Shown here: in pieces, positions 1 to 9,147 of the stretch
How the letters are laid out: each line of letters starts with the position of its first letter
How positions within the stretch are numbered: the stretch's first letter is position 1
Source of the DNA: Acidimicrobiaceae bacterium
Lineage (GTDB): Bacteria > Actinomycetota > Acidimicrobiia > Acidimicrobiales > Bog-793
Reading direction: 5' to 3'
Length of the DNA stretch: 47,599 nt
Assembly (NCBI GenBank): GCA_003140595.1
Contig: PLKG01000162.1
Span: 1-47,599 of the forward strand
Position numbers and translations under genes: made by a program
The notes under the pieces: generated by a model
The model's database searches: none
What the model saw: only the letters and a program-made list of their open reading frames with translations
Told to the model about the DNA's origin: nothing

Positions 1-48
1 CGACCCTCACCTTGGCAAGGTGATGCTCTACCACTGAGCCACGTCCGC
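1..48 (-). tRNA. tRNA-Gly (GCC), 3' part outside window
   Basis: The reverse complement of the first 48 bases starts with the acceptor strand GCGGACG. A D-arm with TGGCTCAGTGGTAGAGCA and an anticodon stem-loop reading CTTGCCAAG follow, so the anticodon is GCC (glycine). The sequence is cut at the window edge just after the anticodon arm, so the T-arm and 3' acceptor strand are not visible. Confidence 0.93.
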
Positions 49-173
49 GTATTGCCGGATCTTACCAAGCCTCCACGGGATCTCACCACCAGCTGCGCGG
101 TGGATTCCTCAACTCCGCCAGTCCGCGCTACGGGCATCCGCGTCTGCGGAGACCCGACACCTGGACCAGCCGG

Positions 174-1577
174 TCACGGACGCTGAACCACAGTCAGAAG
201 CTCTTCGAGACTCTCCGTGATCATCGACGGAAGGTCAGATATGTCGGGCACAGTAGCTCTGCAGCCGTTCAGTCCGAAATACACGGTGCCGCAATAGGTC
301 ATCACTGTCATGTTGAGCCCTGCACCCTCGACGACTGGTCCGACCGGATAGATGCCGACCACAGGCACGCCTGCTAGGAACAACGGAACTTGAGGCCCCG
401 GGATGTTCGAGATCGTGACATTGAATGCCGGCCGGACATGATCGAACATCCGAGTCGAGGAGACGAAGTGTGCCGCACCGCCTATGAGAGCGGGAAACGT
501 GAACTCCGTCCAATCGGTCAGCAGTCCCGCTCCCAAAAGAGACTCCTGCGACTTGGCGTCAGACATCGCCGCTGAGATCGCGCGCAGGCGCAACAGGGGA
601 TCAGAGATATCGGTCGCGAGCGACGTGAGCATCGCGGAAAGGCGGTTCCCAGCGCTCAGCCTCTCCTCGTCGGCCCGCACCGACATCGGGACCAGGGCGA
701 CCAGCGGCTCTTTGGGAAGCTCGTCCCGGGCAAGCAGAAAGCGTCTCAGCGCGCCGGCGCAGAGCGCCATCACGACGTCGTTGACGGTGCATCCAAAGTG
801 GTTCTTGACGACTTTCAGGTCCTCGAGCGCCGCTTCGCCGAAGCACACGCGACGGTGGGATGTAATCGCGAGATTGAAAGACGTCCTCGGCGCCCTGAAA
901 GGTGGCGGAGGGGGCACGGTCGGCGAGTCGCGGTTGTGCTCGGAGACACGCAGCACTGCTTCTGCGATGCGCCGGGTCGTACTCACCATCTTGAAAGGAG
1001 TGGAAGCGAGCCCTGCCCATGCGCCAACTAGGAGGTCCTTATCGCTCGGGACGCGCTCGGGATGCCAGTCGTCTTCTTCGTGGATATCGGACGATGGATC
1101 TGCTGACAGGTCGAGCCAGGCTGCCGCAAGCTCCGAACCCGAGACTCCGTCCATTGCGGCGTGGTGCATCTTGACCACAACCGCCTGGAGTCCCGCCTCG
1201 AGGCCTTCCACAACGCTGATCTCCCACAAGGGACGTTGTCGGTCCAGCGGCGACCCGACTATCTGACTCACGAAATCCTCGAGCTCCGACCGACCACCGG
1301 GCGTCGGCAGACAAGCCCGGCGCAAGTGGAAGTTCAGGTCGAACTCAGGGTCTTCGATCCACACCGGCGGCGCGAGGCCGAATGGCACCTCGACGAGACG
1401 ACGCCTGAAGAGCGCCGCACGATGAAGACGGCGCTCCACCATCGCTCGTACTCGCGCATAGGAGAAGCCCCCGGACGCGCCCCTCGGATCGAGGAGAAAG
1501 ACACCGGCCATGTGCATGTGATTCGTGGGTGTCTCCATGTAGAAAAACATGGAATCGAGCCCGCTCAGCCGCTGCAC
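174..1577 (-). CDS. Wax ester synthase / diacylglycerol acyltransferase (WS/DGAT)
   Basis: This enzyme family transfers an acyl group from acyl-CoA to a long-chain alcohol or diacylglycerol, making storage wax esters or triacylglycerol. The 467-residue product has the normal family length. It opens with the typical RLSGLDSMF segment and carries the catalytic HHxxxDG motif (H138, H139, D143, G144), preceded by PLWE. Near the C-terminus are ISNIPGP and GLNMTVMTYCG, both family-typical. The start is GTG. The gene lies 18 bp downstream of dut on the same strand, so the two are probably cotranscribed, although dUTPase has no evident link to lipid storage. Substrate preference (wax ester or TAG) cannot be read from the sequence. 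Confidence 0.93.
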   Translation of the reverse strand: MQRLSGLDSMFFYMETPTNHMHMAGVFLLDPRGASGGFSYARVRAMVERRLHRAALFRRRLVEVPFGLAPPVWIEDPEFDLNFHLRRACLPTPGGRSELEDFVSQIVGSPLDRQRPLWEISVVEGLEAGLQAVVVKMHHAAMDGVSGSELAAAWLDLSADPSSDIHEEDDWHPERVPSDKDLLVGAWAGLASTPFKMVSTTRRIAEAVLRVSEHNRDSPTVPPPPPFRAPRTSFNLAITSHRRVCFGEAALEDLKVVKNHFGCTVNDVVMALCAGALRRFLLARDELPKEPLVALVPMSVRADEERLSAGNRLSAMLTSLATDISDPLLRLRAISAAMSDAKSQESLLGAGLLTDWTEFTFPALIGGAAHFVSSTRMFDHVRPAFNVTISNIPGPQVPLFLAGVPVVGIYPVGPVVEGAGLNMTVMTYCGTVYFGLNGCRATVPDISDLPSMITESLEELLTVVQRP

Positions 1578-1595
1578 CGAACCTCTTTCCTCACC

Positions 1596-2033
1596 TCACC
1601 GCCCGCTGTGACCGAAACCTCCCTCGCCGCGTTCGCTGGTCTCGAGACTCTCCACCGCCACGAAACGGGCCTCCTCAACCCGACAGATCACCAGTTGGGC
1701 AACTCGGTCCCCGCGGCAGACCTTGTAGGGAGTGCTTGGATCGGTGTTCACCAGTATGACCGCGACCTCGCCGCGGTATCCGGGGTCAATAAGGCCAGGC
1801 GCGTTGAGGCAACTCACGCCATGGCGCGCGGCGAGCCCACTCCGCGGCAACACGAGGCCGGCATGGCCCTCGGGGATGTTGAGCGCGATCCCGGTTGGGA
1901 TAACTGCACGACCGCCGGCCGGTGCCAGTACCGCGTCAGCTCTGGCGACCAGGTCACAGCCCGCGTCGCCGAGGCGGGCGTAGCTCGGCACCGGAAGATC
2001 CATGTCGAGGCGAACGAGCTGAATCTCGACCAT
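1596..2033 (-). CDS. dut: Deoxyuridine 5'-triphosphate nucleotidohydrolase (dUTPase)
   Basis: This enzyme hydrolyses dUTP to dUMP and pyrophosphate, which keeps uracil out of DNA and supplies dUMP for thymidylate synthesis. The 145-residue length is normal for the homotrimeric family. Family motifs appear in order: DAGCDL near residue 25, PRSGLAARHG near 63, PGLIDPGYRGE near 79, a GDRVAQLV segment near 107, and the glycine-rich tail RGEGGFGHSG that closes over the neighbouring subunit's active site. The start is ATG, 50 bp from the start of the divergent orn gene. WS/DGAT follows closely on the same strand. Confidence 0.97.
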   Translation of the reverse strand: MVEIQLVRLDMDLPVPSYARLGDAGCDLVARADAVLAPAGGRAVIPTGIALNIPEGHAGLVLPRSGLAARHGVSCLNAPGLIDPGYRGEVAVILVNTDPSTPYKVCRGDRVAQLVICRVEEARFVAVESLETSERGEGGFGHSGR

Positions 2034-2083
2034 GTCAGGGCACCGTAGTAGAGCTGCGCCAGATCCGGGTACGATGCCCCTCG

Positions 2084-2734
2084 GTGCTCGCCTGGATGGA
2101 TCTTGAGATGACCGGACTCGACCCGGCGCACAACGTCATCGTCGAGATCGCAACGCTCGTCACCGACGACGAGTTGAACATCGTCGCAGAAGGCCCCGAT
2201 CTTGTCATAGGCGCCACGCCCGAGCAGCTTGATGACATGGACGACGTGGTGCGGAGGATGCACACGACAAGCGGGCTTCTAGTAGAGATCGGGGAATCGA
2301 CGGTGACGGTGGACCACGCCGCAGCGGCCACCTTGGAATTCGTCAAATCACACCTCCCCACGGCTGGCTCGGTGCCACTGTGTGGAAACTCGATCGCAAT
2401 GGACCGTCGATTCCTGCGCCACTACATGCCGGACCTGGACGAGTACTTCCACTACCGCACCGTCGACGTGTCCACGTTGAAGGAGCTGTGCAAGCGCTGG
2501 TATCACGACCTGTATGCCGCGCGACCCCAGAAGGTGACCGCTCACCGCGCACTGGACGACATTCGCGAGAGCGTCGCGGAACTGGTCTACTACCGCGAGC
2601 ATCTCTTCCGCACAGGGGCCGAGCTCGCGGTGCGTAAGACCGCAACCGCGGCTAGCGCCGAGACCGGGGCCTCCCTCAGGCGCGATCAGTCCGAAACCTC
2701 CGGGGACGTTCCTGAACAAGTCCTTCCGGCCTGA
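2084..2734 (+). CDS. orn: Oligoribonuclease (DEDDh 3'-5' exonuclease)
   Basis: Orn degrades very short RNAs, including the pGpG released from cyclic di-GMP, to mononucleotides. The chosen GTG start gives 216 residues beginning VLAWMDLEMTGLD, close to the usual length; a longer frame upstream has no family similarity. The DEDDh residues are visible: D and E in MDLEMTGLD, the third acidic residue in GNSIAMDRRFL, and H and D in HRALDDIRES. The last base of its stop codon abuts the end of the convergent patatin gene. Orn may matter here because a GGDEF/EAL protein is encoded at 40.8 kb, but that link is only inference. An ATG four codons downstream is an alternative start. Confidence 0.95.
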   Translation: MLAWMDLEMTGLDPAHNVIVEIATLVTDDELNIVAEGPDLVIGATPEQLDDMDDVVRRMHTTSGLLVEIGESTVTVDHAAAATLEFVKSHLPTAGSVPLCGNSIAMDRRFLRHYMPDLDEYFHYRTVDVSTLKELCKRWYHDLYAARPQKVTAHRALDDIRESVAELVYYREHLFRTGAELAVRKTATAASAETGASLRRDQSETSGDVPEQVLPA

Positions 2735-3751
2735 TCAGGACGAACGGTCCGCACGAGTTCTTTTTCTCGTGAGCGGCGGCCGACCTGCGGTACGCGACCA
2801 CCATCTCGTCGCTAAGCGCGTCCCTTCGAGCTCAGCAATCTGTGCCTCGACCCGGTCGAGGACTACCCGCGCATCCAGGTAACCCCGCTCGAGCAGCTCC
2901 TCGGTATGGGAGAAGTCCTGCCACAGGATCTCCGCGACGCCGGACTGCTCCAACACGATTACCTCGACGTGGGAAGGGACAGCAGCGAGGTCCCGGCGAA
3001 GTCGCGTGCGTATCGACAACCCGAACGCGACCAACAAGGCCTCATACGGTCGCCCGGAGTCGATCGGGCTGGAGTTGACCCCGCCGCACAACAGGACGTA
3101 GATCCGACGCGCACCTGCCGCCAGCGCCACCGAAAGCGGGGTGTTGTCGACCACTCCCCCGTCGATGTATCGACTGCCTTCACGCTCGACTGCCGGGAAG
3201 ATCGCGGGCAGAGCGGCCGAAGCGAGGACGGCCTCCAGCGCGGGCCCTTCCGTGAGCCATTCCTCGACTCCGTCGTCCAGGCGCGTGGCCACGATCGTCA
3301 GCGGCACGACCGAATCCTCCAGCCGGTCGAAACGGAGGAAGCTGCTCACGAGCCGCCGCAGTCCCTCGATCGGGTAGACGGCCTCGCGTCGCTCGACGAA
3401 ACGCCACGACCCGTGCAGCCGGCCCTTGGGGAAGACGTCGTTGGTCGCTACGGCGCGCCACATCTCGGCGGCGAGGTAGGTGCCTTCGAGCGTCGGCTCG
3501 CCGGCGAAGAAGGCCGCGTTCACCGCGCCGATCGAGGACCCGACCACGAGGTCGGGAACGATCCCACGCTCGCACAACGCTCTAAGCATCCCCACCTGGC
3601 AGGCGCCACGGTTGCCCCCGCCCGAGAACACGAACGCCGTCTCGACCGGGTGCGGAGCGAGCGAGGGCACACCGATAGAACCGGCCACCGGCTCGGCCGC
3701 TGAGACAGCACCCTCGACGAAGGGCCCCGGGGCAACTCCGTAGACCGGCAT
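2735..3751 (-). CDS. Patatin-like phospholipase (RssA/NTE type)
   Basis: This is a serine acyl hydrolase of the patatin fold with a Ser-Asp catalytic dyad. The sequence shows the oxyanion loop GGGNRG (residues 44-49), the nucleophile elbow GSSIG (71-75, catalytic Ser73), and the dyad segment DGGVVDN about residue 197. The N-terminal 35 residues before ETAFVFSGGG are not conserved in the family as I know it, so the real start may be internal, but ATG at 3751 is open and usable. The C-terminal region after about residue 300 is basic. There is no signal peptide, so a cytoplasmic or membrane-peripheral role is likely. The lipid substrate is unknown. Confidence 0.9.
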   Translation of the reverse strand: MPVYGVAPGPFVEGAVSAAEPVAGSIGVPSLAPHPVETAFVFSGGGNRGACQVGMLRALCERGIVPDLVVGSSIGAVNAAFFAGEPTLEGTYLAAEMWRAVATNDVFPKGRLHGSWRFVERREAVYPIEGLRRLVSSFLRFDRLEDSVVPLTIVATRLDDGVEEWLTEGPALEAVLASAALPAIFPAVEREGSRYIDGGVVDNTPLSVALAAGARRIYVLLCGGVNSSPIDSGRPYEALLVAFGLSIRTRLRRDLAAVPSHVEVIVLEQSGVAEILWQDFSHTEELLERGYLDARVVLDRVEAQIAELEGTRLATRWWSRTAGRPPLTRKRTRADRSS

Positions 3752-3870
3752 ACGCTCAGCCCGGCTTCAAGGTGGCGACACCGGTGAGAAGGCTTCGAGC
3801 GGGCCGGCTGCTCATGTCCGCACGCTACCGGGCGTCAGCGCGTGAAACCGCGACAATATGCTGCCAAACC

Positions 3871-4365
3871 ATGACAAGTCCAGTCCTGCCGCGGCCGACT
3901 CGTGTGGGCTACTCGGGGACGCCCAATGCCGAGAAGCTCGGAATCCGTGAAGCCTCCACGGTCGCCCTCGTCGGTGCCTCACGAGAATTCACAATCCCCG
4001 ATCTCCCGCCTGGCGTGAAGCTCCGGCGCTCGGCGCGGGGTCGCTCCGAAGTGACGATATGGTTCGTGCGTTCAGCCGCGGAGTTGGGCGCCCACATCGG
4101 TGCCATGGCAACACGCGCCGACACGAACGCCCTCTGGATCTGCTGGACTAAGAGGACCGCGGCCATCCGGACCGATGTCACAGAACACGCCGTTCGCGCT
4201 GCTGGCCTTGCGAACGGGCTCGTCGACTTCAAGATCGCAGCAATCGACGAAACCTGGTCCGGGCTGCGTTTCGCCGCGGTCTCGAACCGGCAGGATCCAG
4301 CCCGCGGCCAGATCCCGCGCGCCAGGGACCAGCGGCAGGTCCCGAGTGCCAGGAAAGAACTGTGA
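3871..4365 (+). CDS. DUF3052-like protein
   Basis: This 164-residue protein resembles the actinobacterial DUF3052 family, whose function is unknown. Visible hallmarks are GYSGTPNAEKLGIREASTVAL at the N-terminus, a WICWTKR segment mid-protein, and the C-terminal block GLANGLVDFKIAAIDETWSG. I chose ATG 3871 because homology begins immediately after it; an upstream in-frame extension to 3772 reads as non-coding. About 25 residues after the conserved block (NRQDPARGQ to the stop) are basic and polar and look like an unconserved tail. The stop overlaps the GTG start of the PhzF-family gene in a GTGA junction, so the two are probably translationally coupled. Confidence 0.8.
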   Translation: MTSPVLPRPTRVGYSGTPNAEKLGIREASTVALVGASREFTIPDLPPGVKLRRSARGRSEVTIWFVRSAAELGAHIGAMATRADTNALWICWTKRTAAIRTDVTEHAVRAAGLANGLVDFKIAAIDETWSGLRFAAVSNRQDPARGQIPRARDQRQVPSARKEL

Positions 4366-5069
4366 CCAGCGATCACAACGTGCTCGTCCGTGTGTTGCGT
4401 GTGTTCACCGATGAGCAATGTCGCCACGGCAACGCCCTCGGAGTGATCGACGGTGCGCTAGTCGGCGAGGCTGACCGACAGCGAATCGCCCAGGAGCTCG
4501 GCTTCAGCGAGACGATCTTCGTCGACCGCTACGACACCGGCGAGCTGCGAATCTTCACGCCGGGCGGCGAGATCCCGCTCGCGGGCCATCCGCTCGTAGG
4601 CGCCGCCTGGCTTCTCCTGCGCGGCCAGGAATCCCCGACGGTGCTCGACCTGCGCCCTCCGGGCGGTGTCGTGCATTCCTGGGCCGACGAGGGCGGGAGA
4701 ACGTGGATCGACGCGCCGCTCGGCACGCTGCCTGACTGGACCCTCGTCCAGTTGGGCTCGCCGGCAGAAGTCGAAGGCCTCACCGGACCCCTTCGAGCCA
4801 ACCATGACCTCGTCGTCTACTGGGCCTGGACCGATACCCGGGTCATGAGGGTGCGCTGCTTCGCGCCCCGTTTCGCCGTAACCGAGGACGAAGCGACGGG
4901 CTCGGCCGCTCTGCGGCTCACCGCAATGCTCGAAGAGCCGATCGAAATCCGCCAGGGCAGGGGTTCGCTGTTGTCGGCACGTCCCGTCGACGCAGACAGA
5001 GCAGCCGTCGGCGGACTCGTCGTCGAAGACGCACCCCTCCACCTCTCCTCACAGTCCCGCCCTGACTGA
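4362..5069 (+). CDS. PhzF-family isomerase-like protein
   Basis: PhzF proteins have the diaminopimelate-epimerase fold and isomerise or epimerise small metabolites; most members have no assigned substrate. The 235-residue product is shorter than the usual 260-300. It has the N-terminal RVFTDEQCRHGNALGV block, the catalytic-glutamate motif SETIF (residues 47-51), the FTPGGEIPLAGHPLVGAAW segment, and the C-terminal domain signature EDEATGSAAL. Because both half-domains are present, the short length reflects short loops rather than an obvious truncation. The GTG start overlaps the stop of the DUF3052-like gene. The substrate is unknown. Confidence 0.88.
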   Translation: MTSDHNVLVRVLRVFTDEQCRHGNALGVIDGALVGEADRQRIAQELGFSETIFVDRYDTGELRIFTPGGEIPLAGHPLVGAAWLLLRGQESPTVLDLRPPGGVVHSWADEGGRTWIDAPLGTLPDWTLVQLGSPAEVEGLTGPLRANHDLVVYWAWTDTRVMRVRCFAPRFAVTEDEATGSAALRLTAMLEEPIEIRQGRGSLLSARPVDADRAAVGGLVVEDAPLHLSSQSRPD

Positions 5070-5082
5070 AGTCAGCCGCACT

Positions 5083-5105
5083 GCCTGTTTGCGGACCGCC
5101 TGTTT
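5083..5105. repeat. Direct repeat upstream of kdp
   Basis: The octamer GCCTGTTT occurs at 5083-5090 and again at 5098-5105, a 15 bp period, in the 103 bp gap before the kdp operon. It may be a regulator-binding element; KdpE or another factor could bind here, but I cannot match it to a known consensus. Confidence 0.35.
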
Positions 5106-5122
5106 ATGAATTGTTAACGTTC

Positions 5123-5144
5123 CAGGACCGATATTTACGTCCTG
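5123..5144. promoter_or_regulatory. 22 bp inverted repeat in the kdp leader
   Basis: CAGGAC (5123-5128) is followed after a 10 bp AT-rich spacer by its exact reverse complement GTCCTG (5139-5144). It lies 28 bp before the first micro-ORF of the kdp operon. A poor -10-like TATTTA lies inside the spacer with TTGTTA 15 bp upstream, so it could be an operator over the promoter. It could also be an RNA stem-loop in the leader. Confidence 0.4.
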
Positions 5145-5172
5145 TTGATACGGCTCGGCTGATGCTGGGTGC

Positions 5173-5256
5173 ATGGGTGACTTCCTAGCGGTGGTGGGCA
5201 CGTTGGTATTCGTGCTCGCGATGTTCGGCTTGATCTGGGCACTGGACAGAGTATGA
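5173..5256 (+). CDS. Predicted 27-residue membrane micropeptide upstream of kdpF
   Basis: An ATG-started frame encodes 27 residues, about 20 of which form one hydrophobic segment (FLAVVGTLVFVLAMFGLIWAL) ending in DRV. Its stop overlaps the kdpF start as ATGA, the same tight coupling used through the rest of the operon. From memory, short single-span ORFs ahead of kdpF are seen in other actinobacterial kdp operons. I infer a small accessory subunit or regulator of the pump. No strong Shine-Dalgarno sequence precedes it, so expression is not certain. Confidence 0.6.
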   Translation: MGDFLAVVGTLVFVLAMFGLIWALDRV

Positions 5257-5342
5257 ACGCCGTCCAGATCGTGCTTCTCGTCGTCTCGGTGCTGATGTTC
5301 GTCTATCTCGGCGTCGCCATGTTCAAGCCGGAGTGGTTCTGA
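5253..5342 (+). CDS. kdpF: Potassium-transporting ATPase small subunit KdpF
   Basis: This 29-residue, single-span peptide (VQIVLLVVSVLMFVYLGVAM) ends in FKPEWF, a recognisable KdpF tail. KdpF stabilises the KdpFABC complex in the membrane. Its start overlaps the preceding micro-ORF as ATGA and its TGA shares one base with the kdpA ATG (5342), so the gene is fully embedded in the operon. It is too short for ordinary ORF callers. Position and ending make the assignment firm. Confidence 0.88.
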   Translation: MNAVQIVLLVVSVLMFVYLGVAMFKPEWF

Positions 5343-7033
5343 TGCAATTCTTCTGGACAATCGTCGTGCTCGTGGTGCTGATGGGCATCTCCTGGCGATA
5401 CCTGGGCTCCTATATGGCCGCAGTATTTGAGGGCCGCGTCCACTGGTTCGGATGGTTGGAGCGCCCGATCTACCGGGCCCTCGGCACGAGCCCCGAGCAC
5501 GAGCAGAGCTGGAAACGATACGCGGGGTCCCTGATCGTGTTCTCCGCGGTTTCGCTCCTCATCACCTACCTGATCATGCGGATCCAGGGCTCGCTTCCCC
5601 TCAACCCGCAGCACCTCGGGGCCGTTGCACCTGCCTTGTCATGGAATACAGCAGTTTCCTTCATCACGAACACGAACTGGCAGAACTATGCCGGCGAGAC
5701 CACGATGTCGTATTTCACCCAGATGGCCGCGCTCACGGTTCAGCAGTTCGTAAGTGCCGCCGTCGGTATCGCTGTCGCCATCTCTCTCGTCCGTGGCTTC
5801 GCTCGCCGGAACTCCCCGACGATCGGCAACTTCTGGGTGGACGTCACGCGTTGCTGCCTCTACGTCCTGTTGCCCATCGCCTTTGTCGGTGGGCTCATCT
5901 TCGTGGGGCAGGGGGCTGTGCAGACTCTCAGCGGTCCTGTCCACATACACGACGCTCTGAACGGCGTGACCCAGACCATCGCCGTCGGACCGGTCGGCTT
6001 CATGGAAGCGATCAAGGAGCTCGGCACCAACGGTGGAGGCTTCTTCAACGTCAACGGGGCGCACCCCTTCGAGAACCCGACCGGGGTCACGAACCTGCTC
6101 TCATTCGTCCTGCTGTTGTGCATCCCGTTCGCGCTCACGTACACCTTCGGCAAGATGGTGAGGAGCATCCGCCAGGGCGCCGCATTGCTGGCCGCTATGG
6201 TGATCATCTTCGGATGCTGGGTCGGATTCTCCTCCTACGCCGAACACCAGGGGAACCCCGCAGTCGCCGCCGCGGGCATCAAGAGCCAGCCCACAGGCAA
6301 CATGGAAGGCAAAGAGGTTCGATTCGGCGACACCCAGTCGGCCCTCTACGACATCGCGTCGACCCAGACTTCGACGGGCAGCGTCGACGGGGCCAACGAC
6401 TCCTACACGGCGATGGGCGGCTTCGGGCTGCTCACTGGGATGATGCTCGGCGAGGTCACTCCTGGAGGCACCGGAAGCGGCATCTACACGATCCTTCTCT
6501 ATGCCATCATCGCCGTGTTCATCGGTGGCCTGATGATCGGGCGAACGCCTGAGTATCTCGGCAAGAAGATCCAAGCTAGAGAGGTCAAGCTCGCGGGACT
6601 TGGATCTCTTGTCATGCCCATGATCGTGCTCATCCTGACCGCCATCGCCGTTTCGGTCGCAGAGGGCCGTGCAGGCCCTTTGAACCACGGCCCTCATGCC
6701 TTCACAGAGATCCTCTACGCCCTGACCTCTCAGGCCAACAACAACGGGTCCGCATTTGCTGGGCTCAGCGGCAATACCCAGTTCTACAACATCATCGGCG
6801 GAATTGACATGCTCATTGGGCGGTTCGCCATCATGATCCCGGCACTGGCGCTGGCAGGCACACTTGCGGCAAAGGGCGCCGTGGCCGAATCGCTCGGCAC
6901 CTTCAGGACCGACAACGGAATGTTCGTGGGTCTAGTCATCGGCGTCATCGTCATAATCGGTGGCCTCACCTTCTTCCCTGCTGTCTCTCTCGGCCCGATC
7001 GTCGAGCAGCTCATCCACACCAAGTTCTTCTGA
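5342..7033 (+). CDS. kdpA: Potassium-transporting ATPase potassium-binding subunit KdpA
   Basis: KdpA is the channel-like, K+-selecting subunit of the high-affinity KdpFABC pump. The 563-residue protein has about ten hydrophobic segments and the four selectivity-filter neighbourhoods: [31 protein letters not shown], a [11 protein letters not shown] region and [15 protein letters not shown] chose ATG 5342, which begins MQFFWTIVV and overlaps the kdpF stop by one base; a GTG three codons upstream lies inside kdpF and is less likely. The stop shares one base with kdpB. The protein is intact and of normal length. Confidence 0.97.
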   Translation: MQFFWTIVVLVVLMGISWRYLGSYMAAVFEGRVHWFGWLERPIYRALGTSPEHEQSWKRYAGSLIVFSAVSLLITYLIMRIQGSLPLNPQHLGAVAPALSWNTAVSFITNTNWQNYAGETTMSYFTQMAALTVQQFVSAAVGIAVAISLVRGFARRNSPTIGNFWVDVTRCCLYVLLPIAFVGGLIFVGQGAVQTLSGPVHIHDALNGVTQTIAVGPVGFMEAIKELGTNGGGFFNVNGAHPFENPTGVTNLLSFVLLLCIPFALTYTFGKMVRSIRQGAALLAAMVIIFGCWVGFSSYAEHQGNPAVAAAGIKSQPTGNMEGKEVRFGDTQSALYDIASTQTSTGSVDGANDSYTAMGGFGLLTGMMLGEVTPGGTGSGIYTILLYAIIAVFIGGLMIGRTPEYLGKKIQAREVKLAGLGSLVMPMIVLILTAIAVSVAEGRAGPLNHGPHAFTEILYALTSQANNNGSAFAGLSGNTQFYNIIGGIDMLIGRFAIMIPALALAGTLAAKGAVAESLGTFRTDNGMFVGLVIGVIVIIGGLTFFPAVSLGPIVEQLIHTKFF

Positions 7034-9147
7034 TGGAGCCCTCCCACATGAACGACTCAACCGACCCGCGCGGCGGCACCGGCCCTGCTACAACGGTGGA
7101 CTCCGCGGCACCATCCCAAACAGGACCACACGGCGTGGCCCAGGCTCGAAGCCTCTTCGACCGTGAGATTCTCGCCCAGGCGATCATCGACTCGTTCAAG
7201 AAGCTCGACCCAAGGGTGCAGATCCGCAACCCCGTCATGTTCGTGGTCCTTGTCGGAACGGTGATCACTTTCATCGAGTCGATAGCCCATCCTGGCTTGT
7301 TCGACTGGTCGATCACCGTCTGGCTGTTCCTGACCCTCATATTCGCCAACTTCGCAGAAGCCATGGCAGAAGGACGGGGGAAGGCCCAGGCGGACACACT
7401 GCGCAAGATGCGCTCGGAGACCGAGGCGCGCCGACTGTTGCCGGACGGCACAGAGCAATTGGTCGCGGCTGCGTCGCTCGCCAAGGGCGACTTGGTGGTC
7501 TGTGAGGCCGGCGACCTTATCCCATCCGACGGTGAGATCACCGAAGGCATCGCATCGGTCGACGAGTCGGCGATCACCGGTGAGTCGGCACCTGTCATCC
7601 GGGAGTCCGGCGGTGACCGGTCTGCCGTCACCGGCGGTACCAAGGTGCTCTCCGACCGGATCGTGGTCATGGTGACAGCGGAACCAGGTCAGACTTTCCT
7701 GGACCGCATGATCACCCTTGTAGAGGGAGCCAACCGCCAGAAGACGCCCAACGAGCTTGCACTGACGATTCTCTTGGCTGTGCTCACGATCATCTTCCTG
7801 CCGGTCGTGGTCGTCCTAGAGCCTTTCGGCCACTACGCCGGAGCGACGATATCGGTCGTGATCCTCGTGTCGCTCCTGGTCTGCCTCATCCCGACGACCA
7901 TCGGCGCACTGTTGTCGGCGATCGGCATCGCCGGAATGGACCGCCTCGTGCAGCGAAATGTGCTCGCAATGAGCGGCCGGGCTGTCGAAGCGGCCGGTGA
8001 CACCCAGACACTGCTCTTGGACAAGACGGGCACGATCACCCTCGGCAACCGCATGGCATCGGACTTCTACCCGGTAGGCGGGCACCCCGAGCAGGAGCTG
8101 GCCGATGCCGCACAGCTGGCCTCGTTGGCCGACGAGACCCCGGAGGGACGCTCTATCGTCGTGCTCGCCAAGGAGCGTTTCGACATAAGAGCCCGAGAGC
8201 TCGGTGCGGACCACACGTTCGTCCCCTTCACGGCGACAACGCGGATGTCCGGCCTCGATCTCGGCACGCGCCAGATCCGCAAGGGCGCCGCTGAGTCTGT
8301 CAAGAATTGGGTCCTCGAGCTGCGCGGGTCGATCCCCGAAGACCTCGACGATGTGGTCGAGCGTGTCTCGCGGGCAGGATCGACGCCGCTTGTTGTCGCC
8401 GACGGATCGCGGATCATCGGCGTCATCGAGTTGAAGGACGTCGTCAAACAAGGCATTCGTGAGCGTTTCGACGAGATGCGTGCCATGGGCATCCGCACCG
8501 TCATGGTCACTGGCGACAACCCCCTAACTGCTGCTGCAATCGCGCAGGAAGCCGGCGTCGACGACTACCTCGCCGAGGCGACTCCCGAAGCGAAGCTCGC
8601 GCTCATCAAGTCCGAGCAGGAGGGAGGCAAGCTCATCGCCATGACCGGCGACGGTACCAACGACGCCCCGGCGCTGGCCCAGGCAGACGTAGGTGTTGCC
8701 ATGAACTCGGGCACGACCGCCGCCAAAGAAGCCGGCAACATGGTTGACCTCGACTCCAACCCGACCAAACTCCTGGAGATCGTCGAGATCGGCAAGCAAC
8801 TGCTCATCACCCGGGGTGCGCTCACGACCTTCTCGATCGCGAACGACGTCGCAAAGTACTTCGCCATCATCCCGGCCCTGTTCGTAGCTACCTACCCACA
8901 ACTGAAGACGCTCAACATCATGAGGCTCCACAGCCCGCAAAGTGCCGTGTTGTCAGCTGTGATCTTCAATGCGCTCGTGATCATCGCCCTGATCCCGCTC
9001 GCGTTGCGCGGTGTGAAGTTCCGGGCCGCCAGCGCGGCAGCCATCCTGCGGCGCAATGTCTACATATACGCAGTGGGCGGCATCGTCGCGCCCTTCATCT
9101 TCATCAAGCTGATCGACCTGATCCTGACCGCATTGAAGGCGTACTGA
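7033..9147 (+). CDS. kdpB: Potassium-transporting ATPase ATP-binding subunit KdpB
   Basis: KdpB is the P-type ATPase subunit that hydrolyses ATP to drive K+ uptake. The phosphorylated aspartate is D330 in DKTGTIT. Other P-type motifs are visible: TGES in the actuator domain, the KGA nucleotide-binding segment near 416, [10 protein letters not shown] and the hinge motif [17 protein letters not shown]. At 704 residues it is slightly longer than the E. coli protein because of about 25 polar N-terminal residues; ATG 7048 is a possible alternative start. One-base overlaps join it to kdpA and kdpC. Confidence 0.97.
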   Translation: MEPSHMNDSTDPRGGTGPATTVDSAAPSQTGPHGVAQARSLFDREILAQAIIDSFKKLDPRVQIRNPVMFVVLVGTVITFIESIAHPGLFDWSITVWLFLTLIFANFAEAMAEGRGKAQADTLRKMRSETEARRLLPDGTEQLVAAASLAKGDLVVCEAGDLIPSDGEITEGIASVDESAITGESAPVIRESGGDRSAVTGGTKVLSDRIVVMVTAEPGQTFLDRMITLVEGANRQKTPNELALTILLAVLTIIFLPVVVVLEPFGHYAGATISVVILVSLLVCLIPTTIGALLSAIGIAGMDRLVQRNVLAMSGRAVEAAGDTQTLLLDKTGTITLGNRMASDFYPVGGHPEQELADAAQLASLADETPEGRSIVVLAKERFDIRARELGADHTFVPFTATTRMSGLDLGTRQIRKGAAESVKNWVLELRGSIPEDLDDVVERVSRAGSTPLVVADGSRIIGVIELKDVVKQGIRERFDEMRAMGIRTVMVTGDNPLTAAAIAQEAGVDDYLAEATPEAKLALIKSEQEGGKLIAMTGDGTNDAPALAQADVGVAMNSGTTAAKEAGNMVDLDSNPTKLLEIVEIGKQLLITRGALTTFSIANDVAKYFAIIPALFVATYPQLKTLNIMRLHSPQSAVLSAVIFNALVIIALIPLALRGVKFRAASAAAILRRNVYIYAVGGIVAPFIFIKLIDLILTALKAY

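Noticed and set aside
1161-2048. 295-residue plus-strand ORF opposite WS/DGAT and dut
   Set aside because: Antisense; dut and WS/DGAT carry all conserved motifs on the other strand.
5070-5172. Possible c-di-AMP (ydaO) or other riboswitch ahead of kdp
   Set aside because: The leader is only 103 bp and shows no match to ydaO or known potassium riboswitch features; only short repeats are seen.
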